This document shows positions 34,003 through 45,447 of a DNA stretch of 64,000 nucleotides, one piece after another. The position numbers and the translations under genes are program-made. The notes under the pieces are model-generated. The model saw only the letters and a program-made list of their open reading frames with translations. It did no database searches and was not told the DNA's origin. Position 1 is the stretch's first letter. The number at the start of each line of letters is the position of its first letter. Origin of the DNA: Sparassis latifolia (Eukaryota; Basidiomycota; Agaricomycetes; Polyporales; Sparassidaceae); assembly GCA_018466975.1 (NCBI GenBank), contig CM031558.1, forward strand, positions 1,798,001 to 1,862,000. Reading direction: 5' to 3'.

Positions 34003-35924
34003 ATGGCAAGCCATAACGTCCGCGTAAGTGTTGCAAGAATCTTCTCTTCCGTCAATATGCCCTGAGCTTTGATCTTTTATGTCGTCCATGAACACAGCTT
34101 CCCATGCGAAACCGAACAGGTCCTCAACGCCCCAGAGTACACGGCGATGAGAATGCCACGAGTCGACATGTTCGTCAAGGATCCGGTATTGCAATCGCAG
34201 GCGCGTCACGCGCCGTCGCCAACGGTCACATACAGAAGAACGGGCCCCAGCGTCCCGCCCTCGGCGAAGTCACGACCACAGCAGTCAACCGCAAAGTACG
34301 TGCAACTCCGTCTGGTTTTATATCTGTAAGGTTGGTCCACTAACAACGTCGTTTCTGTGCACCCGCAGGACGCTGCCAGCAGACCTACTGGGAAAGACAA
34401 GGAAATCATCGATGCAAACGTCAAACGCAGTCGCTCTTCCTCCCTCGTAGCCGCGACTGGGCCTCAGCGCGTCCCTGTTGGTCCTGGCAGAGCCGCGCCA
34501 ACCGTCGCAACTGTGGTGCCTGTGCACGCGCGTGCGACTCGTGCTCAGAGGCCCCATTTGCCTAACCGTCCCGTTCACCGTGTTCCCGTCCCGACCGAAC
34601 GCGAACTGCGTGCACAGGCCATCGAGGCCCAAGAGGATGAAGACAGCATGGACGTCGAGGAGCAGCCGCCTGCCAGGGTCCTTACCATCGAAGAAGCCAG
34701 CCTGATCGTCGGCGAGGAAGAGGTGGAGGGTATGATCGGCGTCGACAGCACAGAGGACAGCGAAGACGAGGAGGCTCAGTGCATTGCCAACGCGAAGGCT
34801 GCGCGCGTTTGGCCTGAGGTCTCGACAGATCGTGCTCAGCGGTATAGCCGTCAGATTGAAGATATCAAGGAGACCTTCAACGATCCGTCGGATGAGTTCG
34901 ATATGACGATGGTGTCCGAGTATTCCGATGATATCTTCGAGTACATGCAAGAACTTGAGGTAAACCTGCGTCCTCTTCGCGGGCGAGCCTCTTGCTGAGG
35001 AACTTGTACAGGACGATGTGATGCCAAACCCCGATTACATGGACGGTCAAACCGAGATTACCTGGGACATGCGCCAGACGCTCGTAGACTGGTTGCTGCA
35101 AGTGCATCTGCGCTATCACATGCTTCCGGAGACACTATGGATCGCAATCAACATCGTCGATCGCTTCCTTACCAAGCGTATCGTATCAGTTCTCAAGCTC
35201 CAGCTCGTTGGCGTGACCGCCATGTTCATCGCATCGAAATACGAGGAGATACTGGCACCTTCTGTTGACGAGTTTGTCTTCATGACCGAGAATGGTTATG
35301 GAAGGGAAGAGATCCTGAAGGGCGAGCGGATCATGCTGCAGACGCTCGACTTCAAGATCAGTCACTACTGCTCACCCTACAGCTGGATGAGAAAGATCAG
35401 CAAGGCAGACGACTACGATATTCAGACCCGCACGCTGGGCAAATTCTTGACCGAGGTGACGCTCCTGGACTACCGCTTCTTGAGGGTCAAGCCGAGCTTG
35501 GTGGCCGCCATCGGGATGTACACTGCGAGGAGGATGCTAGGAGGAGACTGGGTGTGTGCTCGCTCTCTCCTTCCCCCTTCATACGCGATTGCATGTGGGA
35601 GACATGCCTTTACCACGTTGTTGTTCTCCAAATGCGTGTCTTTCACGTGATGTTGATTTGTCGGCGGGATGATGGAAGCGCTAACGCATTGTTCGCCACT
35701 TTCAGACCGACGCGTTCGTCTTCTACTCCGGCTTCACTGAGGAGCACCTCCTACCGGGACACACTTGGCTGCTGCAAAAGTTGACGGAGCACGGGTTCAC
35801 AAAACAGCACGTCTGTCAGAAGTACGCGAACAAGAAGTTCTTGAAGGCGTCGCTGTACGCGATCGATTGGGCACAGAGACACGTCCACGAAGAGCTCATG
35901 AACTCGGAGAAGATGGACGAGTGA
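34003..35924 (+). CDS. G2/mitotic B-type cyclin
   Basis: Regulatory subunit of the Cdk1 kinase driving entry into mitosis. A short first exon MASHNVR (34003) is spliced to LPMRNRTGPQRPRV. A likely destruction box RPALGEVTTTAVN (about 34255) targets it to the APC/C. The cyclin box spans about 34900-35560: FEYMQELEDDVMPNPDYMD, MRQTLVDWLLQVHLRYHMLP, DRFLTKRIVS, LVGVTAMFIASKYEEILAPS (MFIASKYEE is the cyclin hallmark). The C-terminal cyclin fold continues to KFLKASLYAID and ends NSEKMDE. Four introns. Acidic linker near 34620-34760. Intact; specific subtype (Clb/Cdc13) not distinguished. Confidence 0.93.
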
Positions 35925-38238
35925 GGTACCCGGCTCACTGTGGCGAGGTTGCTCCGATGTTGTTGGGCGTGATCCGTACCGTCAACCCGCATTCGACCTC
36001 AACATCACAACTCCTTAGGCCTTAATCATCACCCTCTCTATCACGCCACGATCCCATGCCACGATCATCGGTCTTTCATCTCCGCCAGTCCTTGCATCCA
36101 ACACACGTATTTGTTTATTATTACAACACTACCCACATCCTCCCCCTCGTCCATGTCCATGTCTATGTCTGTCATTGCGCGTTGCTTTCTTCAATTGTTC
36201 TTCAATTGGCTTCAACCTCTGCCCGACGCCCCGCATGCCACTTGGTTGAACATTTGCATTTCATCTGTATAGATCTCGTTGTCGTCAGTGCACGCTCTCA
36301 GTCTCCTCTTTATCTCGGCGCATATGCCTCCATGCTCGTTTTGTTCCATGCGTCACGCTCGCAAACATCGTCTCTATTTTATCTGCCACCTTCTCTTGTT
36401 TCGTTATTGTTTTGCATTCTTCCCCCACATACGGTCGACTCCGTGACCTCTCGTCTTGCTTTGTCCCCTACTTCCCGCCCAAAATGCCCTCTGCGCACTT
36501 GCAGGTTTTGTCGGCTTGTGTTAGTACTATTGCCCGCCGGGTTCGAACCCCATCTTGCCCTTCCGTCTTGCCAAGATCTTCCCCATCTGTCGTCTTGTGC
36601 ACGACTTGTCCTACCAAGCCTTGTTCCCCTTCCTCTCGTTTTCCGCTTGGCGGTCGCGCTTCCTTTTGAATTCCTGGCCCGGCATGCATGGTATAGCTAC
36701 GTGACAGCTGTACTATATCTGCGCAGAGCGCTCGACACGTCTCGGTTTTGGTCTAATTATCGTATTCTATGCGGTGTATGTGTGTCTGTCGGCAGTCCTA
36801 AAGCCAGAATATAACCCTTCCAAACTTGCAAGGCCAGGGGCGTTCGCCATGGAGACGAAAGATATGAGCCGCGAGGACCTCATACTTGTCAGGTCACGAA
36901 GAGTTGAGAAAACTGAAATTGGTGCGTTACACGTTCAATTGATCTCGTTCGTCCCTTAGAGAGACTCAATGTGTGCTGCGAAGCGTTCTCCCTACCCTAC
37001 TCTGTCTCGAGAAGGCTAGCGCTCTGGAGGCTCTGGTCATTTGCCACTAGCGACTGTGAACTTACCCGACGCGTTCTGAACTCGGAAATTCGAATGCAAG
37101 AATCGCTTTTCCAACGGACCACATTAGCAAGACATGAGTGGCGGGAGAACTATTACATTTGCAACTAGCGTTCAAGTGACATGAGAACGGGCCTTGTCTG
37201 ACAGCAGCCATAGTTGGAAATAAACAGCTCAGCGTTGCAAGGTCACAGGTCGGTTTGGGACTACCACACGATGGATTGCACAACGACACGTTGACCGCAT
37301 CTTGAAGGTACATGTCTGTGATGCAATTACGGTGATGTTTAATTGCGAGGGTCCCTGGACAGTGATCAATAGGAGAATGCTTGCTTGCGATGCATCATAC
37401 ACTCCGAGCTTCAAGCTTCAAGTTCTGCCACCCTTTGGCCATGGCTGCCAATGACCATACGGAGAAGCTCTTGGATGCCGCTCAAGTACTTATCAAAGTG
37501 GGGGAACTTAGAGGGCCCTTCTGTTGAGGCAAGTCAACCGGACAATCTTCTTTTCACTGCTCTCTTCAATCCAGCGCCATCGTCTCAGCAAGCGGGTCGT
37601 TCGCTGAGGTCGTTCAAGTTCCCCTGAAGTGCCTCTTCGAAGTCGCTGCCGAGAACTAGGGAACTGTGCTTTGTACACCGTCGCTGAGCACTGTATCGCG
37701 GATCAGCTTGCCGAGGTCGACCAAACGATTGGAATACCTATTTCTCAGTTGAGCAAACCCATTGGTCTGTGCTCCTTGAAGCGAGCTCGGTGCGGCGTCA
37801 GGCACTGGACGAATACGAGTGTCTGGCGAGGGAACAATCGTAAGAAGCAAGGTTTGAGTGACTGGACCGATATGTTCGTACGACAGTTCTCCGAGTCTTG
37901 ATCAGCTGCATGATACAGAGTCGACCGGAGGACTACTCCCTCAGAATGCATGAGTCTGAACAAGCTAGATTAATACGTAGCAGACGAGCCCGGCTCCCTT
38001 GCAAAACATAAGCCACACGATACAGCGTTGTGCAATCTGACAATGATATTGTTTCCCTCCTCATAACGCTTCTCGTCTCCGGTCGCACATATGCATCACA
38101 TACCAATGATCGCGACGCCGGCTCCCTACTATACTGATCGCAAACGTCAATCACATGCGTTCGGAGCCGTTGCGGTCACGTACATATAGGCCCTCTCACC
38201 TGAGATTGCCCTAATAGTACTTTCGGTCCACTATCACG
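35925..38238. other. gene-poor segment with pyrimidine-rich stretch and a possible gene relic
   Basis: 2.3 kb. 36000-36680 is strongly pyrimidine-rich on the plus strand and stays open for 252 codons, most likely the cyclin B 3' UTR or other noncoding transcript. At 37441-37520 a frame reads AANDHTEKLLDAAQVLIKVG, and 37570-37645 another reads FAEVVQVPLKCLFEVAAEN; these could be remnants of a broken gene. The final 150 bp should hold the MFE-2 promoter. Confidence 0.4.
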
Positions 38239-41200
38239 ATGTCGCAGTTGTCTTTCAAAGGCCAGACCGTAGTTGTCACCGGCGCGGGAGGAGGTTTGGG
38301 CAAAGCGTGAGTGCTGCACAGTTCAGGTGTCGTGAAGGGTTGGACTCTACATTGGACATAGGTATTCGCTCTTATTCGCAGCGCGGGGAGCGAATGTAGT
38401 CGTGAACGACGTCAGCCAGGCAGCTGCGCAGAAGGTCGTTGAAGAGATTGTGAACGGTGCGCACCATATCGGACATACCGAAGCGCATACACCTGAGTCG
38501 CCGTGCACTAGCGGGAGGGAAGGCCGTCACGAACACGTCTTCGGTCGCAGACGGCGCTGCCGTGATCAAAGCAGCGGTCGACGCGTTTGGAACGGTGACC
38601 ATTCTCATCAACAACGCGGGTATCCTCAGGGACAAGGGGTACGTTGTACGTGTATCACGCGAGGTTGTGTTCATGTCTCTCGTTCTAGCTTCAAGAACAT
38701 GTCAGATCAGGAGTGGGACCAGGTCAACCTTGTGCACCTGAAGGGATCTTTCTCCTGCACGAAGGCTGCTTGGCCTATCTTCTGCAAGCAAGGTTTCGGT
38801 CGCATTGTAAACACCGCGAGTGCTGCAGGTCTCTATGGCGCGTAACATCGCTGCGTCCGTCGCGTTCTGTGGTCTGAACAGGGTGTGGTGTGCAGGCAAC
38901 TTTGGCCAGGCGAACTACAGTGCTGCTAAGATGGGCCTCGTTGGCTTCACGAAGGCACTTGCATTGGAAGGTGCCAAGTATGGCATCAAGGCTACTGTGA
39001 TTGCCCCCGTACGTCAATTCCGCCAGATCTTGCTATGCATTGTTGCTGATGATAGGTGCTTTTGTGAACAGATGGCTGCGTCTGCTATGACGGAGACTGT
39101 CATGCCGCCTGAAATGCTCGCTAATCTAAAGGTATGTCGTGTGTCCCACCTCGAGTAGCTCGCGCTAGTTAGACGCGTCCTTCAAATTGTAGCCCGCATT
39201 TGTCGCTCCATTCGTCGCTGCTGTGACTCATCCTGACGGCCCGGACGCTTCAGGTAAGGTCTTCGAAGTCGGTGCCGGATACGTCGCGGAGATTCGTTGG
39301 GAGCGTAGCAAGGGAACTGTCTTCAAGGCAGATTCGTCCTTCACACCTTCTGCCGTAAGTATTTGCCGTTGCATGCAAAGAGAAATGTGTATATGCTCAT
39401 AATGTCCTGCAGGTCCAGGAGAAGTGGACAGAGATACAAGACTTCGACGAGCATGGGCAGTACGTCGTAGTATAACATCGGCCGTGCATATTCATCCATA
39501 CTAACGCACTAATAAGCCCTCAGGGCCTCCCAGATGTTGACGCGCGGGTACGAAAATATCATGGTTCAATTACACGGTTGATAATTGACCTACCGTACCG
39601 CAGGAGAAACTTTCTCTAGCTGAGAAGCTCTCTACGAACGCACAATCATCTTCCGAAGTACGGTTCGATGACAAGACTGTCATCGTGACCGGCGCAGGAG
39701 CAGGCCTTGGCCGTGCATATGCTCTCATGTATGCACGCCTCGGCGCGAACGTCGTGGTGAACGACATTAACGAGAAGGTTGCGAACAGTGTCGTGAACGA
39801 GATCAAGAAGGGTCAACCTATTTTTGCCTTTGGTGAGTTCGAATGCTGATGTTGTGCCCTGGATGTCACAGCGGGCGGCAAGGCGGTTGCGGCGGTCGCG
39901 TCTGTCGAAGATGGCGAAGGAATAGTCAAAGTTGCGCTCAATGCATTCGGCGGCGTCCATGTGCTTGTCGCCAATGCTGGACTAGTTCGCCCGAACAACT
40001 TTGGGAACATGACTGACAAGGAGTGGGATGATGTCTTTGCGGTGCATATGCGGTGAGTGCACCCGGGTGTCTTCCGAAGCTTTTGATTGAAATCTTGGTT
40101 TCCATACAGGGGCACCTATAAGGTCGGTGATACATGCAGTACTTGAACGCGGTTCTGGCAATTAGGATGTTGATTCTGGTCTTTAGTGCGCCAAAGCACT
40201 TTGGCCTATCTTCCAGAAGCAGAAATATGGTCGGATCGTGACGACAAGTTCGCAAGCTGGGCTCTGTACGTTTCCTCTTCTCTATCCGGACTCTTACTAT
40301 GATCTCTGATCTGCTTTATTGCAGATGGTATGGCCGGCTTGGTAAATGTCAGTCTGTTATCATCGAGCCAGACCTTCGTCGTGTCTGACTAGGTGGCGGG
40401 TTGTAGTACTCCGCCGCGAAGGCGGCGATTTTGGGCTTCACTCGTACTCTTGCCATCGAGGGCGCCAAGTATAATATTTTGGCGAATATCGTTATCCCAT
40501 CTGCAGGGCCGACATTGGGTCTGGGGCGGTGAGTGATTGAGTTGCTTGCGATTGCTCAGATCGTTCATGTCAGGAGATCCCCATCACGCTCAGCGCTTAC
40601 ACCAACATTGAAGCGCTGAAGGTCAGAATTGTCCAATCCGCTGGTTATCGGGCGCTCACCTCCCATGTTCACACCAGGAAGAGTATGTCGCCCCAGTAGT
40701 AGGATATCTATCCAGCGAAGCGAATGAGACCACTGGCGGTCTCTTTCAGATCGCCGCTGGGTGGGTAGCACAGATCCGCTGGCAGCGTGCAGGTGGACAC
40801 GGCTTCTCTACGAACCAGCCCCTCACGCCAGAGACAATCATCTCGAAGTGGGGCATGCTCACCGACTTTAGTAAGCGCTTTATTCTTCGTTTTCATTGTG
40901 TCTTGGTGTTAAGGTCACATCCAGCGGATGGTCGTGCGACCAATCCCGCGTCTACTCAAGAAGCGATGGAGCAGGTCTGTTGACTCAGTTGTGTACACTG
41001 TATTGTTTCTCACAGTGTCTTCCTCAGCTTGTCGAGAACTTCGGTAACACAAGTGACGATAGTACATACACAGATCCGGAAGACTCTGAGCTTGTTGCGA
41101 CCGCCAAGAGGAATGTACCAGACCCAGAGGACTACAGCTACACGGAGCGTGACGTCATTCTGTACAACATCGGCATTGGTGCGACAGAGAGGGAGCTGCA

Positions 41201-42442
41201 GTGGACGTTCGAGGGGGACGACGCGTTCTCTGCTATCTCGACGTTCGGTGTCATTCCCCAGTTTCCAGCGAGCATGGGTATGTCTCTTGACTGGTTGCCA
41301 AATTACAATCCAGTACGTGGACACACTTCCTGCGTCCGTATATTCTCTTATAAGATGTTCGGCTTGTTAGGCCAAGCTGCTCCATGGTGAACAATATTTG
41401 GCCATCAAAGCACCCATACCCACGAGCGGAAACTTTGTCAATGAGGCGCGGTCAGTATCCACTTCCTGCAGCACGGATAGCAATCAACCGTAGTTCTGTG
41501 TCACTCCTTGCTCATCGTGCTCCCAGATTACTGGAGGTGCTTGACAAGGGCAAAGCCGCAGCTGTGACAACGATTGTGGAGACGAAAGACAAGGCAACCG
41601 GCAAGGTCATCTTCGAGAACCAGTCGACGGTATTTATCCGTGGTGCTGGTGGCTTTGGGGGGAAACGGGTTGGCGACGGTGGGTACCCCCTGGGTAAAGA
41701 AGTACGCTTATCGCTCAGCGTATCGAGATCTAGACCGTGGTGCTGCTTCCGCAGCCAACACACCGCCTCAGCGCAAGCCTGATGCTACCCTCGAAGAGAA
41801 GACATTACCTGTGCAAGCCGCACTGTACCGGTCAGTTACAACAAGCTACATTGTCCCCTGACGTGCGTCTGATTGATCGGGGTGTCAGGTTGAGCGGCGA
41901 CTATAACCCGCTGCATGTGGGTGTGAATCGTTCACAGCATTTCCGCTGTTCTCATGACCCCTTTAGATCTTGCCGGAATTTGCTGCGGTCGGCGGGTTCG
42001 ACAGGCCCATCCTACATGGTGAGTATCCTCGTCCTTGGGGATGCTGTAGCATGATATTGATGCATATTTGGGCTAGGCTTGTGTTTCTTTGGTATCGCTG
42101 GGAAGCATGTGTTGAAAGCATTTGGTGACTTCAAGGACATTAAAGTGCGGTCAGTATTCGTGCACACTGCTTTGGTTCCCACTGTGGCGACTAATATGGC
42201 GATGTTGTTCAGATTTGCCGGTGTTGTCTACCCAGGTGAGACACTAGTGACGGAGATGTGGAAGGAAGGAGCAAAGATCATTTTCAGTGCGTACCTTGGG
42301 CATTCTTATCAATCACTTGCAGACGCACTGATACCCCGCTGCTGCACTAGCTATGAAGGTAAAGGAACGTGGTACCACTGTACTTGCAGCTGCCGCTGCA
42401 ACGCTGTCAAATCCTAGCTCACCGTTGAAAGCGAAGTTGTAA
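38239..42442 (+). CDS. FOX2: peroxisomal multifunctional enzyme type 2 (MFE-2/Fox2)
   Basis: Bifunctional (3R)-hydroxyacyl-CoA dehydrogenase and enoyl-CoA hydratase 2 of peroxisomal beta-oxidation. Start at 38239: [20 protein letters not shown]. First SDR domain: [30 protein letters not shown] (catalytic YxxxK, about 38912). Second SDR domain from about 39620: [46 protein letters not shown]. Then the hydratase 2 hot-dog module: [17 protein letters not shown] (about 41165), [12 protein letters not shown], and LSGDYNPLH (catalytic Asp/His of hydratase 2, about 41893). Roughly 20 short introns. The final exon ends [13 protein letters not shown] is a PTS1 signal. No SCP2 domain, as in other fungi. 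Length about 900 residues, usual for fungal Fox2. Confidence 0.92.
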
Positions 42443-42725
42443 CATGATGTATTGTAGCTATATATCGATGTACAATAAGTTTCACGGCATATACTCTTAA
42501 CTCCAAGCGGGTATTCTGTTCATGAACATCAGAAGGACACAGTATGTGACACGTTCCAAAGTCCGACCATCTATGCTAACCTATGCTACAAATGTGATCC
42601 AGCTGTCTTACGACGGGAACTTAGCTACCAGAGATAATATACCACGTCATTCGCAGCTGAATCTAGAAATACTATATCCGTAGAGTAAATAAGGGACACA
42701 CGCGGGAAAAGATTGTGGACAGCAA

Positions 42726-45447
42726 TCAGCATGACGCCAATTGCTGCGAGATGTTAACGCCTGGAGGGAACGTGTCAGTAATGGAGGCATCTAGCTTCGT
42801 CCGGAAGGTAATAGATCTTACCTGGGTAGTACCAGAACGTGAGAGCGATGATGACATAGAGACACATGAGGATCATGCCCTCAAGCCAGTTGCTGAATCA
42901 TGGTCATTCGAGGGATCCACGCAGAAATGTCATTTCACATACCTCTTTCCATCTTGCACAACGTAATTGACAACGAGGACTATGCATGAAGCGCAGCGAG
43001 TGAGTGATCGCCATGACGAAGGGGGCATACGAGCGACATGCCTGATAGGAACAGTACGATCGACTCGAACGGGTCGAACAGAAGAGTCAACGGCTTTCCG
43101 ATCCACCACCCTAGAATAACAGAGAACGGTATTACAAAGAGTGCAATTTGCTAGCAACACGTTTAGTTGTACGATCATCGGAAATGGAATGACGTTGGCT
43201 TACGATGCTGGAACCGACCGCAACGCCCAAACTGAGCGTGAGCTTGTCCTTGACAGAGACGGTCACGGCCGTGACGTGCTCTGCATCGCACATTAATTGG
43301 CTTGCATGCATATCGTACGTGGCCGAATATGAACATACCTGCAGCATTCCCAACAATAGGCAGCAGGATCAAACCAACAAATTCCTTACTGATCTTACCG
43401 CTAGCCGTGAGGCCGCTGATAGAGTCCACAAGCCACTCGGCAGTAACAGCCACGATCTGCGGGAATAATACTATGAGTCCGAATGGAAACCGAAGTGCGG
43501 AAAGCGTATGACGTACCACAGTGACCACAATGAGAAGGCCAACTGCTAGAGGGACACTCATCTGCGGTGTCTCTTCCTCTGTTTCCTCCTCTTTCGGAGC
43601 CACAACCGCAGCCTCCACGTCAGTAGTGGTGGTCGAAGTGGTGGCATTCGCTTTATCGGTGGCGGTCGTACTTGTCTGTGCCAGTGGCTCCGTGCTCGCG
43701 CTGTGTTGCGTGTGCGAGCGCCATTTTCGCGCAATGTATGCACCCGGAGTCCCATTTGCGTACTTGATCGATTTGATCACGTCGTCACTGCGGTCATCGT
43801 ACAACGCTTTATGGGAGAATAGTTGGAAGCACAGGTAACAAGCATAGACTGCGAACGAAATGAATGATCAGGATCAAGCGCGAGCGCCGTCTGAAGACCA
43901 CTTACTGAAGAGGAGTATGATAGCGCCCTGTATACGAGATAAATCAGTATGGCATAGGATGAATTAGATCGAGATTACTGACACCTCGGCTGAAACTGAG
44001 AATGTCGCGGCCCTCCTCAGGGTCTGGGATCTCGGGACCTGCTGATAGGTGGAATGCAGCAGGCAGAAGTACAGCAATAACGGACACTATGAGCAGTGAA
44101 GAATTGAGCTGTGTGACGCCTATCGGGGGATAGCATCGTAATCATTTTAGAAGCTGTGAGCATTTGATGTAAGATCATGGAAAGAGGCACGCACTCAGAC
44201 CGAAACCTTGCTCAGAGAAGCGCATGCCACCGGCAAAGAAACACATTCCAAGCACGAGAACTGCTCAGAAACCGACTAATCAGTAAGCGCACGCTTATTG
44301 GGCAAGAAATATCAAACACTGACGCAGATTGCTGAGAATGGAGCCCACGACTGATGGCAAAGAGCGCCCATGCCAAATACAACCGTGCAACATCGGATCA
44401 AAGGCAGAAAAACGATCATCGTTCAACGTTTATATCGGAAGATGTGGGCGCCAACGTACGAGATGACTGAACAACCTGTAGTTCACACTTCACCAGTGCA
44501 ATGATCTGTTGTTCACCCGTAAATGTGGGGCTCATCAGAGTGTGCTAGGGGCTTACCGCCACAATCAACTCAACGCTTTAACGGATCGTCAGTGTAAGAG
44601 ACATGAGAAATAACGTATGCACATACGCATTACCCTGTTAAAAGTCGTCAGCTAAAAATATATGTCATGAACGGGTGGTGTCACGTACGAGAGTCGCATT
44701 GAGTAGACCGGCAAGTGTTTGTCCGACGCGTAATGACATTTCATCTGTCGCAAACGCGAGTAACTGGAGCGGATGCATGAGCAATGATAATTCAGGACAA
44801 ACTAGCAAGATGATGATACTACCTTGGCGAGTGGTATAATGGACAGGAAGGAGACTACAGCAAGATCAGACTAGGACTTATGGGAGCATGAGCGATACGT
44901 ACAGATGAAAATCAGGGTATCATTGGAGTTGGTAGTTGGCAGAGCGAAGTGCAGAGCCCACTATCGAGGGTGTGTCAGAAAAACAAACTCGACTCGTCGA
45001 CAAAGTACATACGGATACAGGAATGCAGACGAGCAGGACATTCAACCCTGCAAAATTTCAGTGGCAGACACAAAGACCACTATGAGCTTGAATACGCACA
45101 AGACATCGTGATGATAGCCTTCACGCCGTGGAGGAGGCTGGGCGCTTTGCGAATTGGTTTGGGTGGTATCATCTGGATTGTGAGGGCTCTGCGCAGACCT
45201 TCGATCGTTGGAACCGAGGTACTTATACGCGACAACCGCCTGCCGCTCCTTTTGGAATCCACCCTAGTGACAGCACTTGTAGGTGGCGGAGGCGCTGACG
45301 CTTCTGGGTCTGCAAATTCAAAGGTAGCACGGTGTTGCACAGCAGTTGCTTGAGTTTCTGTTGAATGATTGTTGTGTTCTAATTGCGAGGCTGTGGTATT
45401 TGGGTTAGACGTTCGAACGGTGCCCGCATGGAATGACACTTACACAT
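42726..45447 (-). CDS. VCX1: vacuolar Ca2+/H+ exchanger (CAX/VCX1 family)
   Basis: Proton-driven Ca2+ antiporter of the vacuolar membrane. The best start is ATG at 45447 with only four coding bases (ATGT) before a GTAAGT intron; the next exon begins CCTCGCAATTAGAAC, giving MSSQLEHNNHSTETQ. A basic cytosolic segment (RSGRRLSRIS) precedes the first helices. The two CAX repeats carry GLLNATLGNAVELIVAIVAL (about 44600) and ILLPIVGNAAEHVTAVTVSV (about 43300), the GNA(V/A)E ion sites. Between them is a Thr/acidic loop (VEAAVVAPKEEETEEETPQM). Transmembrane segments continue to VLIVNYVVQDGK, NWLEGMILMCLYVIIALTFW, ending GVNISQQLASC. More than ten introns. Likely calcium sequestration after stress. 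Confidence 0.88.

Noticed and set aside
36056..36814. 252-codon open frame downstream of cyclin B
   Set aside because: It lies in strongly pyrimidine-rich sequence, has Leu/Ser/Cys-heavy low-information composition and no domain. More likely 3' UTR or noncoding.
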